Shown here piece after piece: positions 36,284-43,853 of a stretch of DNA of 64,000 bases. The notes beneath the pieces are model-generated. The model searched no databases and was not told the DNA's origin. It saw only the letters and a program-made list of their open reading frames with translations. The stretch covers positions 372,001-436,000 of the forward strand of contig NZ_JASISY010000002.1 in NCBI RefSeq assembly GCF_030063365.1, read 5' to 3'. Source of the stretch: Cryobacterium sp. PH29-G1. Its GTDB lineage: Bacteria; Actinomycetota; Actinomycetes; Actinomycetales; Microbacteriaceae. The position numbers and the translations under genes are program-made. The number at the start of each line of letters is the position of its first letter. The stretch's first letter is position 1.

Positions 36284-37322
36284 CACGGTTGCGGTCGGCG
36301 TGGAAACCGAACTGGCCCGCTTTTTCGCGGCAGCACGGTTGCGCGCGACCGACTACGGAGAGCACTACGTGGAGCTCTGGGACGCTCTGGAGCAGGCCAG
36401 CAGCGGAGGCAAGCGCGTGCGCCCGGCCCTGGTCGTGGCGGCCTTCGCCGGTTTCGGCGGTCGAGACCACGCTCTGGTCGCACCCGTGGCCGTGAGTTTT
36501 GAACTGCTGCACACGGCGTTTTTGATTCACGACGATGTCATTGACCGCGACCTCACCCGGCGCGGCGTGGCCAACATCGCCGGCCGGTTCAACGACCGCG
36601 CCCTCGCGCACGGTGCCGCACCCGACCAGGCCGTGGTATGGGCCGCCGCCGCCGCAATTCTCGCCGGTGATCTCGCCCTGAGTGAAGCGCATCGCGCGCT
36701 GGCCAAGCTCCCCGTTGACGTGCACACCCGGCTGCGGCTGCTCGATCTGCTCGACCGAGCGGTGTTCGTCTCGGCGGCCGGGGAACTGGCCGACGTCACG
36801 AACAGCTCGGCGCGGCATCCGCTCACGGTCGAGGAGGTCATCGCCACCCTCCTGAACAAGACGGCCGTATATTCCTTCGAAGCGCCGCTGCAGGCTGGGG
36901 CCGTGCTCGCGGGGGCATCGGCCGAGGCGATCCGCCTGCTCGGGCAATATGGACGCCTCGTCGGTGTGGCGTTTCAGCTCACCGACGACGTACTCGGTGT
37001 GTTTGGTGACCCCCTGCAAACTGGCAAGAGCGTGACGGCCGACCTGCGAGAAGGCAAGCAGACCGCGCTGATCGCGCACGCCGGACACACCGCGAGCTGG
37101 TCACTGATTGAGCCCTATCTGGGCAAGGTCGACCTGAGCGAAGCAGAAGCCGACCGGGCCAGGGAGCATCTGCGCGCCTGCGGTGCCAAAGCGGCCGCCG
37201 AGGGGCTGGCCTATGACCATTCACGACAGGCCGTTGACACGCTCGACCCCGCAATCATTCCCGCCGAACTGCGCGCGAATTTGATCGAACTGGCCGATGC
37301 CGCCGTGAATCGTTCACGCTGA
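36276..37322 (+). CDS. crtE: Geranylgeranyl diphosphate synthase (CrtE)
   Basis: This enzyme extends FPP or shorter diphosphates to C20 GGPP for phytoene synthesis. Its 348 residues have the first Asp-rich motif in FLIHDDVIDRD (near residue 85) and the second in FQLTDDVLGVFGD (near 235), plus GGKRVRPALV. ATG 36276 lies inside the end of idi; the open frame starting at 36015 is antihomologous sequence read in another frame of idi. It is a separate enzyme from the polyprenyl synthase at 12.6 kb. Confidence 0.95.
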   Translation: MLDTVAVGVETELARFFAAARLRATDYGEHYVELWDALEQASSGGKRVRPALVVAAFAGFGGRDHALVAPVAVSFELLHTAFLIHDDVIDRDLTRRGVANIAGRFNDRALAHGAAPDQAVVWAAAAAILAGDLALSEAHRALAKLPVDVHTRLRLLDLLDRAVFVSAAGELADVTNSSARHPLTVEEVIATLLNKTAVYSFEAPLQAGAVLAGASAEAIRLLGQYGRLVGVAFQLTDDVLGVFGDPLQTGKSVTADLREGKQTALIAHAGHTASWSLIEPYLGKVDLSEAEADRAREHLRACGAKAAAEGLAYDHSRQAVDTLDPAIIPAELRANLIELADAAVNRSR

Positions 37323-38329
37323 TGCGCCCGCTCATCGGTGCACGACTGGGCCCGCTCCGAGCCTCGCCTCGAACGGGTGGCGCCAGCCCGAAACCGGCCC
37401 CCAGCACGCCGGCCAACACCAATTCTGTGCACACCACCCCGGCGGACACCGCTCCGGCCCACAGCAATCTGCTCAAGTACGCCGCGACGGCCAGGGCCAG
37501 CTCGACGACGGTTATCGGCCACTATTCGACCTCGTTCGGACTCGCCACTCGCCTGCTCGAGGCTCGGGTGCGCACCCCCGTGCGCACGATTTACGCCCTC
37601 GTGCGCATCGCCGACGAGATCGTGGACGGAGCCGCCACCGAGGCCGGAGTCTCGATCGAAGAACAACGGCAGCTGCTCGACGAGCTCGAACTCGAGACCG
37701 AGCGGGCAATTATTCGCGGCTACAGTACCAATCTCGTGGTGCACGCTTTCGCCGCTACGGCCAGACAGTGCGGCATCGACTCCGGCTTGATCGCCCCCTT
37801 CTTCGCCTCGATGCGTCGGGACCTCGACCCGGCACCGTTCACAGCGCAGGGCGTCACCGAATACATTTACGGCTCCGCTGAGGTCATCGGGCTGATGTGT
37901 CTGCGCTGTTTCGTGCAGACCACCCCGCGCAGCGCCGCCGAGCTCGGCGTGCTCGAAGACGGCGCCTGCCACCTCGGTGCCGCTTTTCAGAAGATCAATT
38001 TTCTGCGCGACTTGTCGTCGGACCAGGAAGTGCTCGGCCGCAACTATTTTCCGGGAATCGACCCGCTGCACCTGACCGAAGCACAGAAGAACACGATCCT
38101 CGATGACATCGATGTCGACCTCGCCATCGCCATCGCCGTGCTGCCGTTGCTGCCCCTCGGCTGCCGCCGAGCCGTGGCCGCCGCTCAGGGTCTGTTCACG
38201 CGGTTGTCCCAGCGCTTGCGGTCGACCCCGGCCGACCAAATACTGGGCTCCCGCATTCGGGTTCCGGATGGAGAGAAACTCATGATCGCCCTGACTAAAT
38301 GCCTCGGCCCCGGTGCGTGGAAACGATGA
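37322..38329 (+). CDS. crtB: Phytoene synthase (CrtB)
   Basis: This enzyme joins two GGPP head to head, giving phytoene. The 335 residues carry the substrate-Mg motifs YALVRIADEIVDGAA (near residue 95) and FLRDLSSD (near 230), with YFPGIDP downstream. The first 45 residues are a Pro/Ala/Thr-rich extension not usual in the family. It overlaps crtE by one base (TGATG). Confidence 0.96.
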   Translation: MRPLIGARLGPLRASPRTGGASPKPAPSTPANTNSVHTTPADTAPAHSNLLKYAATARASSTTVIGHYSTSFGLATRLLEARVRTPVRTIYALVRIADEIVDGAATEAGVSIEEQRQLLDELELETERAIIRGYSTNLVVHAFAATARQCGIDSGLIAPFFASMRRDLDPAPFTAQGVTEYIYGSAEVIGLMCLRCFVQTTPRSAAELGVLEDGACHLGAAFQKINFLRDLSSDQEVLGRNYFPGIDPLHLTEAQKNTILDDIDVDLAIAIAVLPLLPLGCRRAVAAAQGLFTRLSQRLRSTPADQILGSRIRVPDGEKLMIALTKCLGPGAWKR

Positions 38330-39993
38330 CACGCGACACCAAGACGGGTCCCGGGTCAGCGACGCCGCACGACAATCGTTCCACGCGTACTACCGTGATC
38401 GGCGGCGGCATCGCCGGCCTGGCCAGCGCCGCGCTGCTCGCCCGGGAGGGCCACGAGGTCACCCTCCTGGAATCCCGCTCGGAACTCGGCGGACGGGCCG
38501 GACTGTGGAACAGCAACGGGTTTCGCTTCGACACCGGTCCATCCTGGTACCTCATGCCGGAAGTTTTCGAGCACTTCTACCGGTTGTTCGGAACCACCGC
38601 GGCCGAGCAGCTTGAGCTCGTGAAGTTGGATCCCGGCTACCGGGTGCTCTTTGAGGGCGATCCCGTTCCGGTGGACATTCGCTCGGACCGGGCAGCGAAC
38701 ATCCGCTTATTCGACAGTGTGCAACCCGGAGCCGGACGCGCGCTCGGGCGCTACCTCGACTCGGCGACCGAGACCTACGACATGGCTGTGAAGCGGTTTC
38801 TGTACTCCAGCTTTGAATCGTTCCGACCGTTTCTGGTTCCCGACGTGCTGCGACGTCTCGGTCGACTGGCCCGGCTGCTGCTGCAACCGCTCGATAAATT
38901 CGTCGCCGGGTATGTGCGCGACCCCCGATTGCGGCAGATCCTTGGCTACCCGGCGGTTTTTCTGGGTTCCGCGCCCAACCTGACGCCGTCGATGTACCAC
39001 CTGATGAGCCATCTCGACCTGACCGACGGGGTGCTCTACCCGCAAGGCGGGTTCGGCACGCTGATCGACAGCGTTACCGCCATCGCCCGCGCCGAGGGTG
39101 TGCGCATCGTGACGAATGCCACGGTCACCGCCATTCGCGTCAACGACCAAAAAACAGTGTGCGGCGTGCGCTACACCGACGGGCACGGCACGTCGAAAGA
39201 ACTCGACGCCGACGTCGTGGTGTCCGCCGCCGACTTGCACCACACCGAAACCGAGCTGATCCCGGCCGATCTGCAGACCTACCCCGAACGCTGGTGGGAT
39301 AAGCGCCGGTCGGGACCCGGTGCCGTTCTGGTCATGCTGGGAGTGAGCGGCGACCTCCCGCAACTGCAGCACCACTCCCTGTTCTTCACGACGGACTGGG
39401 GTAAGAATTTCAGCCAGATCTTTGGCAAGAAAACGTCGGTGCCGTCCCCGGCATCGCTCTACGTCTGTATGCCCAGCGCGACCGACGCTTCGGTGGCACC
39501 GGCCGGCGATAGCAACCTGTTTGTGCTCGTGCCCGTTCCGGCTGATGTAGCGATCGGTGGCGGTGGCATCAACGGGGCCGGATCGACCACGGTCGAATCC
39601 ATTGCGGATGCCGCTATTGAGCAAGTCTCCCAATGGGCCGGAATTCCCGACCTGGCCGCCCGGGTCACGGTCCGGCGCACGGTCGGCCCGGCCGATTTCG
39701 CCGACGAGCTGAACAGTTGGAAGGGCGGCGCCCTCGGCCCCGCCCACACCCTGCGACAAAGTGCTTTCATGCGGGGATCCAACATGTCCAAGAAGATTTC
39801 AGGCCTGTATTACGCCGGCGGCACCAGCATTCCCGGTATCGGCCTGCCGATGTGTCTGATCAGCGCCGAAATTCTGCTCAAACGCATCCGTCATGACACC
39901 ACCACCGGGCCGTTGGCCGAACCGCTGCCCGCTCGCCCCGCACCGCCCCGCGCAACCGTAGCCCCGCTGGAGTCTGCGCCACAGCGATCGTGA
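38326..39993 (+). CDS. crtI: Phytoene desaturase (CrtI)
   Basis: This FAD-dependent desaturase converts phytoene to lycopene. Its 555 residues open, after a short tail, with the dinucleotide-binding motif VIGGGIAGLASAALLAREGH and LLESRSELGGRAG. The C-terminus carries the bacterial CrtI signature YYAGGTSIPGIGLPMCLISA. ATG 38326 gives an ATGA overlap with crtB. The last 35 residues are Pro/Ala-rich. Confidence 0.96.
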   Translation: MTRDTKTGPGSATPHDNRSTRTTVIGGGIAGLASAALLAREGHEVTLLESRSELGGRAGLWNSNGFRFDTGPSWYLMPEVFEHFYRLFGTTAAEQLELVKLDPGYRVLFEGDPVPVDIRSDRAANIRLFDSVQPGAGRALGRYLDSATETYDMAVKRFLYSSFESFRPFLVPDVLRRLGRLARLLLQPLDKFVAGYVRDPRLRQILGYPAVFLGSAPNLTPSMYHLMSHLDLTDGVLYPQGGFGTLIDSVTAIARAEGVRIVTNATVTAIRVNDQKTVCGVRYTDGHGTSKELDADVVVSAADLHHTETELIPADLQTYPERWWDKRRSGPGAVLVMLGVSGDLPQLQHHSLFFTTDWGKNFSQIFGKKTSVPSPASLYVCMPSATDASVAPAGDSNLFVLVPVPADVAIGGGGINGAGSTTVESIADAAIEQVSQWAGIPDLAARVTVRRTVGPADFADELNSWKGGALGPAHTLRQSAFMRGSNMSKKISGLYYAGGTSIPGIGLPMCLISAEILLKRIRHDTTTGPLAEPLPARPAPPRATVAPLESAPQRS

Positions 39994-40307
39994 CTTTTCT
40001 GTACCTGCTCACCCTGCTGCTCTCGCTCGGCGGTATGACGGTGTTGGACTGGCGCTTTCGCCTGTTCTTCTGGCAGTCCCCCGTTCGCGCAGCCCTCGTG
40101 CTCGGAGTCGGCGTGCTGTTCTTTCTCGGTTGGGACCTGGTCGGCATTGGCCTGGGCATCTTCTACCGCGGCGAAACCGCGCTGATGACGGGTCTTCAGC
40201 TCGCACCGGAATTACCGCTCGAGGAGTTCTTCTTTCTCACTTTTCTGTGTTATCTCACCATGAACCTCGTGCAAGGTGCCCGGCTCGTATTCGAGCGGCG
40301 GCGCTGA
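39990..40307 (+). CDS. crtYe: C50 carotenoid epsilon-cyclase subunit CrtYe (LbtB-like)
   Basis: This small membrane protein has three helices and the heterodimeric lycopene-cyclase motif PELPLEEFFF near residue 75. With CrtYf it cyclises the ends of the C50 chain made by the elongase. The 105-residue length is normal. The start is GTG, overlapping the crtI stop (GTGA). Confidence 0.9.
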   Translation: MTFLYLLTLLLSLGGMTVLDWRFRLFFWQSPVRAALVLGVGVLFFLGWDLVGIGLGIFYRGETALMTGLQLAPELPLEEFFFLTFLCYLTMNLVQGARLVFERRR

Positions 40308-40308
40308 G

Positions 40309-40629
40309 ATGACCTACCTGATATTGAACGCGGTCTTTCTCGTCGTCGCCGCGCTCGTGGCCGCCGTAGCCCTTCTGCGCCGTGCAATTTCTGTTCGTTT
40401 CGTGCTGTCAGTGAGCGTTGCCCTCCTACTGACCCTTCTGCTGACGGCCGTGTTCGATAACCTGATGATCGGGGCTGGACTGTTCAGCTATGACCCGGAG
40501 CACATCTCGGGTCTGTTCATCGGTCTCGCCCCGATCGAAGATTTTGCTTACCCGCTCGCCGCTGCCATTCTGCTGCCAGCGTTGTGGGTGCTGTCGGGCG
40601 GTACCAGGTTAGGAAGCACGGATGACTGA
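40309..40629 (+). CDS. crtYf: C50 carotenoid epsilon-cyclase subunit CrtYf (LbtA-like)
   Basis: The 106 residues form about three membrane helices and contain GLAPIEDFAYPLAAA, the counterpart of the PxE-type cyclase motif. It is the second half of the two-subunit cyclase. ATG 40309 follows the crtYe stop by one base. The ring type formed (epsilon or gamma) cannot be settled by eye. Confidence 0.88.
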   Translation: MTYLILNAVFLVVAALVAAVALLRRAISVRFVLSVSVALLLTLLLTAVFDNLMIGAGLFSYDPEHISGLFIGLAPIEDFAYPLAAAILLPALWVLSGGTRLGSTDD

Positions 40630-41521
40630 ACAGCTCGGCACTGCATCATGGAAGATGCGGCAGGTTGTGCTGTCGTCGCGCCCGCTCAGCTGGATCAATA
40701 CGGCGTTTCCGTTCGCCGCGGCGTACGTGCTGACCATCGGACGCGTGGATGCACTGCTGATCTGGGGCACCCTGTTCTTTCTGATTCCGTACAACCTGCT
40801 CATGTACGGCATCAACGATGTCTTCGACTACGAATCCGATCTGCGCAATCCACGCAAGGGCGGTGCTGAGGGGGCGCTGCTGCACCCCGCGCTGCACCGT
40901 ACGGTGATAACCGCCGGAGTGGTGAGCGTGACAGTTGTGGGCGGGGCGATGCTGGTACTGGCTGGGGCCGGGCATCCGCTCTCGTGGTTGGTGCTCTTCG
41001 TGAGCCTGTTCGCGGTTGTCGCCTACTCGGTGCGTGGCCTGCGGTTCAAGGAACGCCCCATTCTGGACTCGATCACCTCAAGCAGCCACTTTGTCACGCC
41101 GGCCGTTTACGGCCTCGTGGTAGCGGGAGCCACGTTCGACTTCGGGCTGTTGGCCCTGCTCGCGGCATTCTTTCTGTGGGGCATGGCCAGCCATGCCTTC
41201 GGCGCCGTGCAGGATGTTGAGCCGGACCGCCAGGCCGGAATCGCGTCGATCGCGACCGCCCTCGGCGCCTGGCCGACCGTGCGGCTCGCGATCACGTTCT
41301 GGGCTCTGGCCGGCCTGCTCATGCTGGCGACGCCGTGGCCCGGGCCGCTCGCCGCCGTGCTGGCCGTTCCGTACATGCTTGCGGCAGCACCGTTCTGGTC
41401 GATCAGTGATCAACGCTCCGACAGCGCCAACCGGGGCTGGAAACTCTTTCTTTGGCTCAATTTCTTCACCGGATTTCTCGTGACCATGCTGCTGATTTAC
41501 TCGGTGCGGCAGGGCGGCTGA
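40622..41521 (+). CDS. crtEb: Lycopene elongase (CrtEb, UbiA-type prenyltransferase)
   Basis: This membrane prenyltransferase adds two C5 units to lycopene, making the C50 carotenoid flavuxanthin type. The 299 residues have many helices and the UbiA aspartate motifs NDVFDYESD (near residue 61) and DVEPDRQAG (near 200). Its place after crtYe/crtYf matches the decaprenoxanthin operon of Corynebacterium glutamicum and sarcinaxanthin operons. It overlaps crtYf by eight bases. Confidence 0.93.
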   Translation: MTEQLGTASWKMRQVVLSSRPLSWINTAFPFAAAYVLTIGRVDALLIWGTLFFLIPYNLLMYGINDVFDYESDLRNPRKGGAEGALLHPALHRTVITAGVVSVTVVGGAMLVLAGAGHPLSWLVLFVSLFAVVAYSVRGLRFKERPILDSITSSSHFVTPAVYGLVVAGATFDFGLLALLAAFFLWGMASHAFGAVQDVEPDRQAGIASIATALGAWPTVRLAITFWALAGLLMLATPWPGPLAAVLAVPYMLAAAPFWSISDQRSDSANRGWKLFLWLNFFTGFLVTMLLIYSVRQGG

Positions 41522-41525
41522 GACT

Positions 41526-41541
41526 TCGGGCTTGCGCCCGA
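41526..41541 (+). terminator. Short hairpin after the carotenoid operon
   Basis: TCGGGC-TTGC-GCCCGA forms a 6-bp stem with a 4-base loop five bases past the crtEb stop. There is no U-tract, so it may only attenuate transcription or stabilise the mRNA end. Confidence 0.3.
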
Positions 41542-41553
41542 TAGAGTCAACTC

Positions 41554-41931
41554 ATGGAGCTTACTTCCGCCCGGGTCGATAGTTGGAGCTGGGGCGTGCG
41601 TCTGTTCAAGACCCGCTCGATGGCTACGACCGCCTGCCGCGCCGGGCACGTGAAGGTGAACGGTGACAAGGCCAAGGCCGCGCAGGCCCTGCACATCGGG
41701 GACGAGGTGCGCGTGCGCTCGGACGGCTTCGACCGGGTTCTGATCGTGTCGCGTCTCGTGGTCAAACGGGTGGGAGCGGTCGTCGCCGCCGAATGCTACG
41801 TCGACAAGACTCCCCCGCCTCCGCCGCGCGAAGAAGTCGCCCTGGTTCCCATGCGTGACCGTGGCGCCGGGCGGCCGACCAAGCGCGAGCGGCGCGAGAT
41901 TGACGAACTGCGCGGACACGTCAACGAATAA
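41554..41931 (+). CDS. S4-domain RNA-binding protein (Hsp15-like)
   Basis: The 125-residue protein has an S4 RNA-binding fold at residues 4-65 (RVDSWSWGVRLFKTRSMATTACRAGHVKVNG, ends given) and a basic Pro/Arg-rich tail. Hsp15 relatives bind stalled 50S subunits carrying peptidyl-tRNA. It is convergent with csrA, only eight bases apart. Confidence 0.9.
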   Translation: MELTSARVDSWSWGVRLFKTRSMATTACRAGHVKVNGDKAKAAQALHIGDEVRVRSDGFDRVLIVSRLVVKRVGAVVAAECYVDKTPPPPPREEVALVPMRDRGAGRPTKRERREIDELRGHVNE

Positions 41932-41939
41932 CGGGCCGC

Positions 41940-42275
41940 CTACGACTGTGCGGGCGGCTGCGGCAGGTCCGGTTCGATACCCGTTGCGGTGTCGGCAGCC
42001 GGGTGCGACGCGGTCTCGTGAAGCGACGGGGCGGATTGCAGCGCAGCCAGAACGCCGAGCGACCGTTTGATGCGGTCTTCCGCCGTCGTGTCGGTGCGGC
42101 TTGCCGCGAGATTCGCGTCGCTGACAGCGCGTACCACCTCGTCGCGCTGTATCTTCACGCCGCGGGGGGCGTCGATTCCAATGCGAACGCTGTCTCCGCG
42201 AGAGTCGAGCACGGTGATGACAATATCGTCACCGATGAGGATCTTTTCCCCCGGTTTGCGTGTCAGAACGAGCAT
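41940..42275 (-). CDS. csrA: CsrA/RsmA RNA-binding regulator
   Basis: This post-transcriptional regulator binds GGA motifs in mRNA leaders. Residues 1-60 are a standard CsrA (MLVLTRKPGEKILIGDDIVI, GIDAPRGVKIQRDEV). It extends about 45 residues beyond the usual 61-75, with an acidic/Pro-rich tail. It is divergent from a truncated flgL and fliW. In flagellated bacteria CsrA, FliW and flagellin form a switch, with FliW binding CsrA. Here its neighbours suggest a remnant flagellar locus with csrA inverted relative to flgL-fliW. Confidence 0.93.
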   Translation of the reverse strand: MLVLTRKPGEKILIGDDIVITVLDSRGDSVRIGIDAPRGVKIQRDEVVRAVSDANLAASRTDTTAEDRIKRSLGVLAALQSAPSLHETASHPAADTATGIEPDLPQPPAQS

Positions 42276-42778
42276 CGTTCCAGCTTACCGTTCGCCGTCG
42301 CGGCGTCGGCGATTCGTACGCTCCGGCGGCCTTCACCGCGGCCTACGCCTTCACCGGTGACTCCAGCAGCGTCGATCGGCGCATCAGCGCCACGAGCACG
42401 GTGCGGGTCGACGCTGACGGCGGCGCAATCTTTGGAACGGCAGACCAGTCGGTTTTTGCGCTGCTCGACACCATCGTCACCGATCTGCGATCGACCACGA
42501 ACGTCAATGTGGCCACGCACCTCGACGCTCTCGACAAACGGATGGCGATTATGACCGGACAGCGCAGTGAAATCGGTGCCCGCCAAGTGCAGCTGGAACG
42601 CGCCCAATCTACTCTGCTCGAAAAATCCGCCACGCTGGATGCCCAACGGTCCGGCATCGAAGACGCCGACCTTGGCCAGGTCATCCTGGATTTGAAATTG
42701 CAGGAAGTGACCTATCAGGCCGCCCTCGCTGTGACCGCCCGTGTTCTTCAACCAACCCTGATGGATTTTCTCTCATGA
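42276..42778 (+). pseudogene. flgL: flgL remnant (C-terminal half of hook-filament junction protein)
   Basis: The reading frame encodes about 165 residues: AFTGDSSSVDRRI, VFALLDTIVTDL, LDKRMAIMTGQRSEIGARQV, LEAQRSGIEDADL-like sequence, and TYQAALAVTARVLQPTLMDFL. This is the conserved second half of FlgL. The N-terminal D0/D1 region (about 130-150 residues) is missing; homology begins where csrA starts on the other strand, so the join is probably an inversion or deletion breakpoint. A chance GTG at 42260 could start translation. The stop overlaps fliW as ATGA. Confidence 0.8.
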
Positions 42779-43170
42779 GCACTACCCTCACCAGCCCGCT
42801 CCTCAGCTTCGTCGCGCCCCCGCCCGGGTTGGCACCGCTCACCGACTTCTCCCTCAACGAGATCGAAGGAGCCGCGGGCCTGTACTCGCTGCAGGCATCC
42901 GCTCAGCCGGCCACACGATTGTTCGTACTCGACGCGGCCATCTTTCTGCCGAACTACACCCCGGCGATCTCCAGCGAGCAGTCGAACGCGCTGTCGCTGA
43001 CCACGCCCGACGATGCCCTCGTGCTCGTGGTCGTCAACCCGGGCGATAGCACCACCGTGAACCTGATGGCTCCGATCGTGGTCAACGCCCGCACCGGTTC
43101 CTGCGCGCAGCTGATTCTCGACGACCAGGACTGGCCCCTGCACGCCGAACTCGGTACCGGCGAACACTGA
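42775..43170 (+). CDS. fliW: FliW, flagellar assembly factor/CsrA antagonist
   Basis: The 131-residue protein matches the FliW family: FVAPPPGLAPLTDFSL, LFVLDAAIFLPNYTP, VLVVVNPGDSTTVNLMAPIV and VNARTGSCAQLIL in order. FliW binds flagellin and also CsrA, blocking CsrA action. Flagellin is not encoded nearby. The frame is intact and its start overlaps the flgL remnant. Confidence 0.9.
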   Translation: MSTTLTSPLLSFVAPPPGLAPLTDFSLNEIEGAAGLYSLQASAQPATRLFVLDAAIFLPNYTPAISSEQSNALSLTTPDDALVLVVVNPGDSTTVNLMAPIVVNARTGSCAQLILDDQDWPLHAELGTGEH

Positions 43171-43185
43171 CGCTGCCCCCACTGT

Positions 43186-43253
43186 GCGGGCCCGGGCCCG
43201 GAAAGTGGGCCCACGTTAGATCATGGGCCCGGTTTCCGGGCCCGGGCCCGGTC
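43186..43253 (-). repeat. GGGCCC palindromic repeat, copy D
   Basis: This copy lies about 25 kb from copies A-C and in the opposite orientation. Its minus strand reads GGAAACCGGGCCCATGATC, TAACGTGGGCCCACTTTCC, then GGGCCCGGGCCC, matching the core of copy A. A further GGGCCCGGGCCC block lies on the other side. Confidence 0.85.
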
Positions 43254-43258
43254 GATCT

Positions 43259-43300
<42 letters not shown>

Positions 43301-43304
43301 CAAA

Positions 43305-43853
43305 CTAGTGCGACTCGGCCTCGACCAGCGCCGCCTCGAACGCGACCCAGGGCAGCATGGCGCACTTCACCCGGGCGGGGTAGCGCGAGACTCCCCCGAA
43401 GGCGGCGGCATCGCCGAGAATCTCTTCGTCGGGCTCGATCTTGCCGCGAGAACGCAGCATCTCCCGAAAATTGTCGAGCAGAGCGCGCGCCTCGGTCGTG
43501 CCCAAACCCAGCAGGGTGTCGGTGAGAATCGAAGCGGATGCCTGCGAAATCGAGCAGCCCTCACCGGCCCAGACCAGTTCGGTCACCGCGGTATCCGCTG
43601 TGTCGTCGGCACCGTTGGCGTCGTTGGCGCCGGTGTCGGCGACCGCGCCGGTGCCGGCGTCGGCACCCAGCGAGACGCGCAGCGTGATCTCGTCGCCGCA
43701 GGTCGTGTTGATCTGGTGCGATTCGGCCACCCGCAGGCCGCTCGCGGCCCCGGCAGCGACGGCCTCGGCCAGCGGCGTAAGTTCGACCGCTCCGTGCCGG
43801 CCCTTGGAGTGTTCCAGAATGATCGTCTGGTACAGCTGCTGCAGTTCACTCAT
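43305..43853 (-). CDS. sufU: SufU-type sulfur relay/Fe-S assembly protein
   Basis: SufU accepts sulfur from SufS in Fe-S cluster assembly. The 182 residues have the three Cys ligands and the Asp: C52 and D54 in TTCGDE, C100 in GEGCSISQAS, C164 in VKCAMLPW. The usual NP(L)CGD is TTCGD here. An Ala/Asp/Gly-rich insert at about residues 64-90 is encoded by simple sequence and is not typical. It overlaps sufS by ATGA. Confidence 0.93.
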   Translation of the reverse strand: MSELQQLYQTIILEHSKGRHGAVELTPLAEAVAAGAASGLRVAESHQINTTCGDEITLRVSLGADAGTGAVADTGANDANGADDTADTAVTELVWAGEGCSISQASASILTDTLLGLGTTEARALLDNFREMLRSRGKIEPDEEILGDAAAFGGVSRYPARVKCAMLPWVAFEAALVEAESH

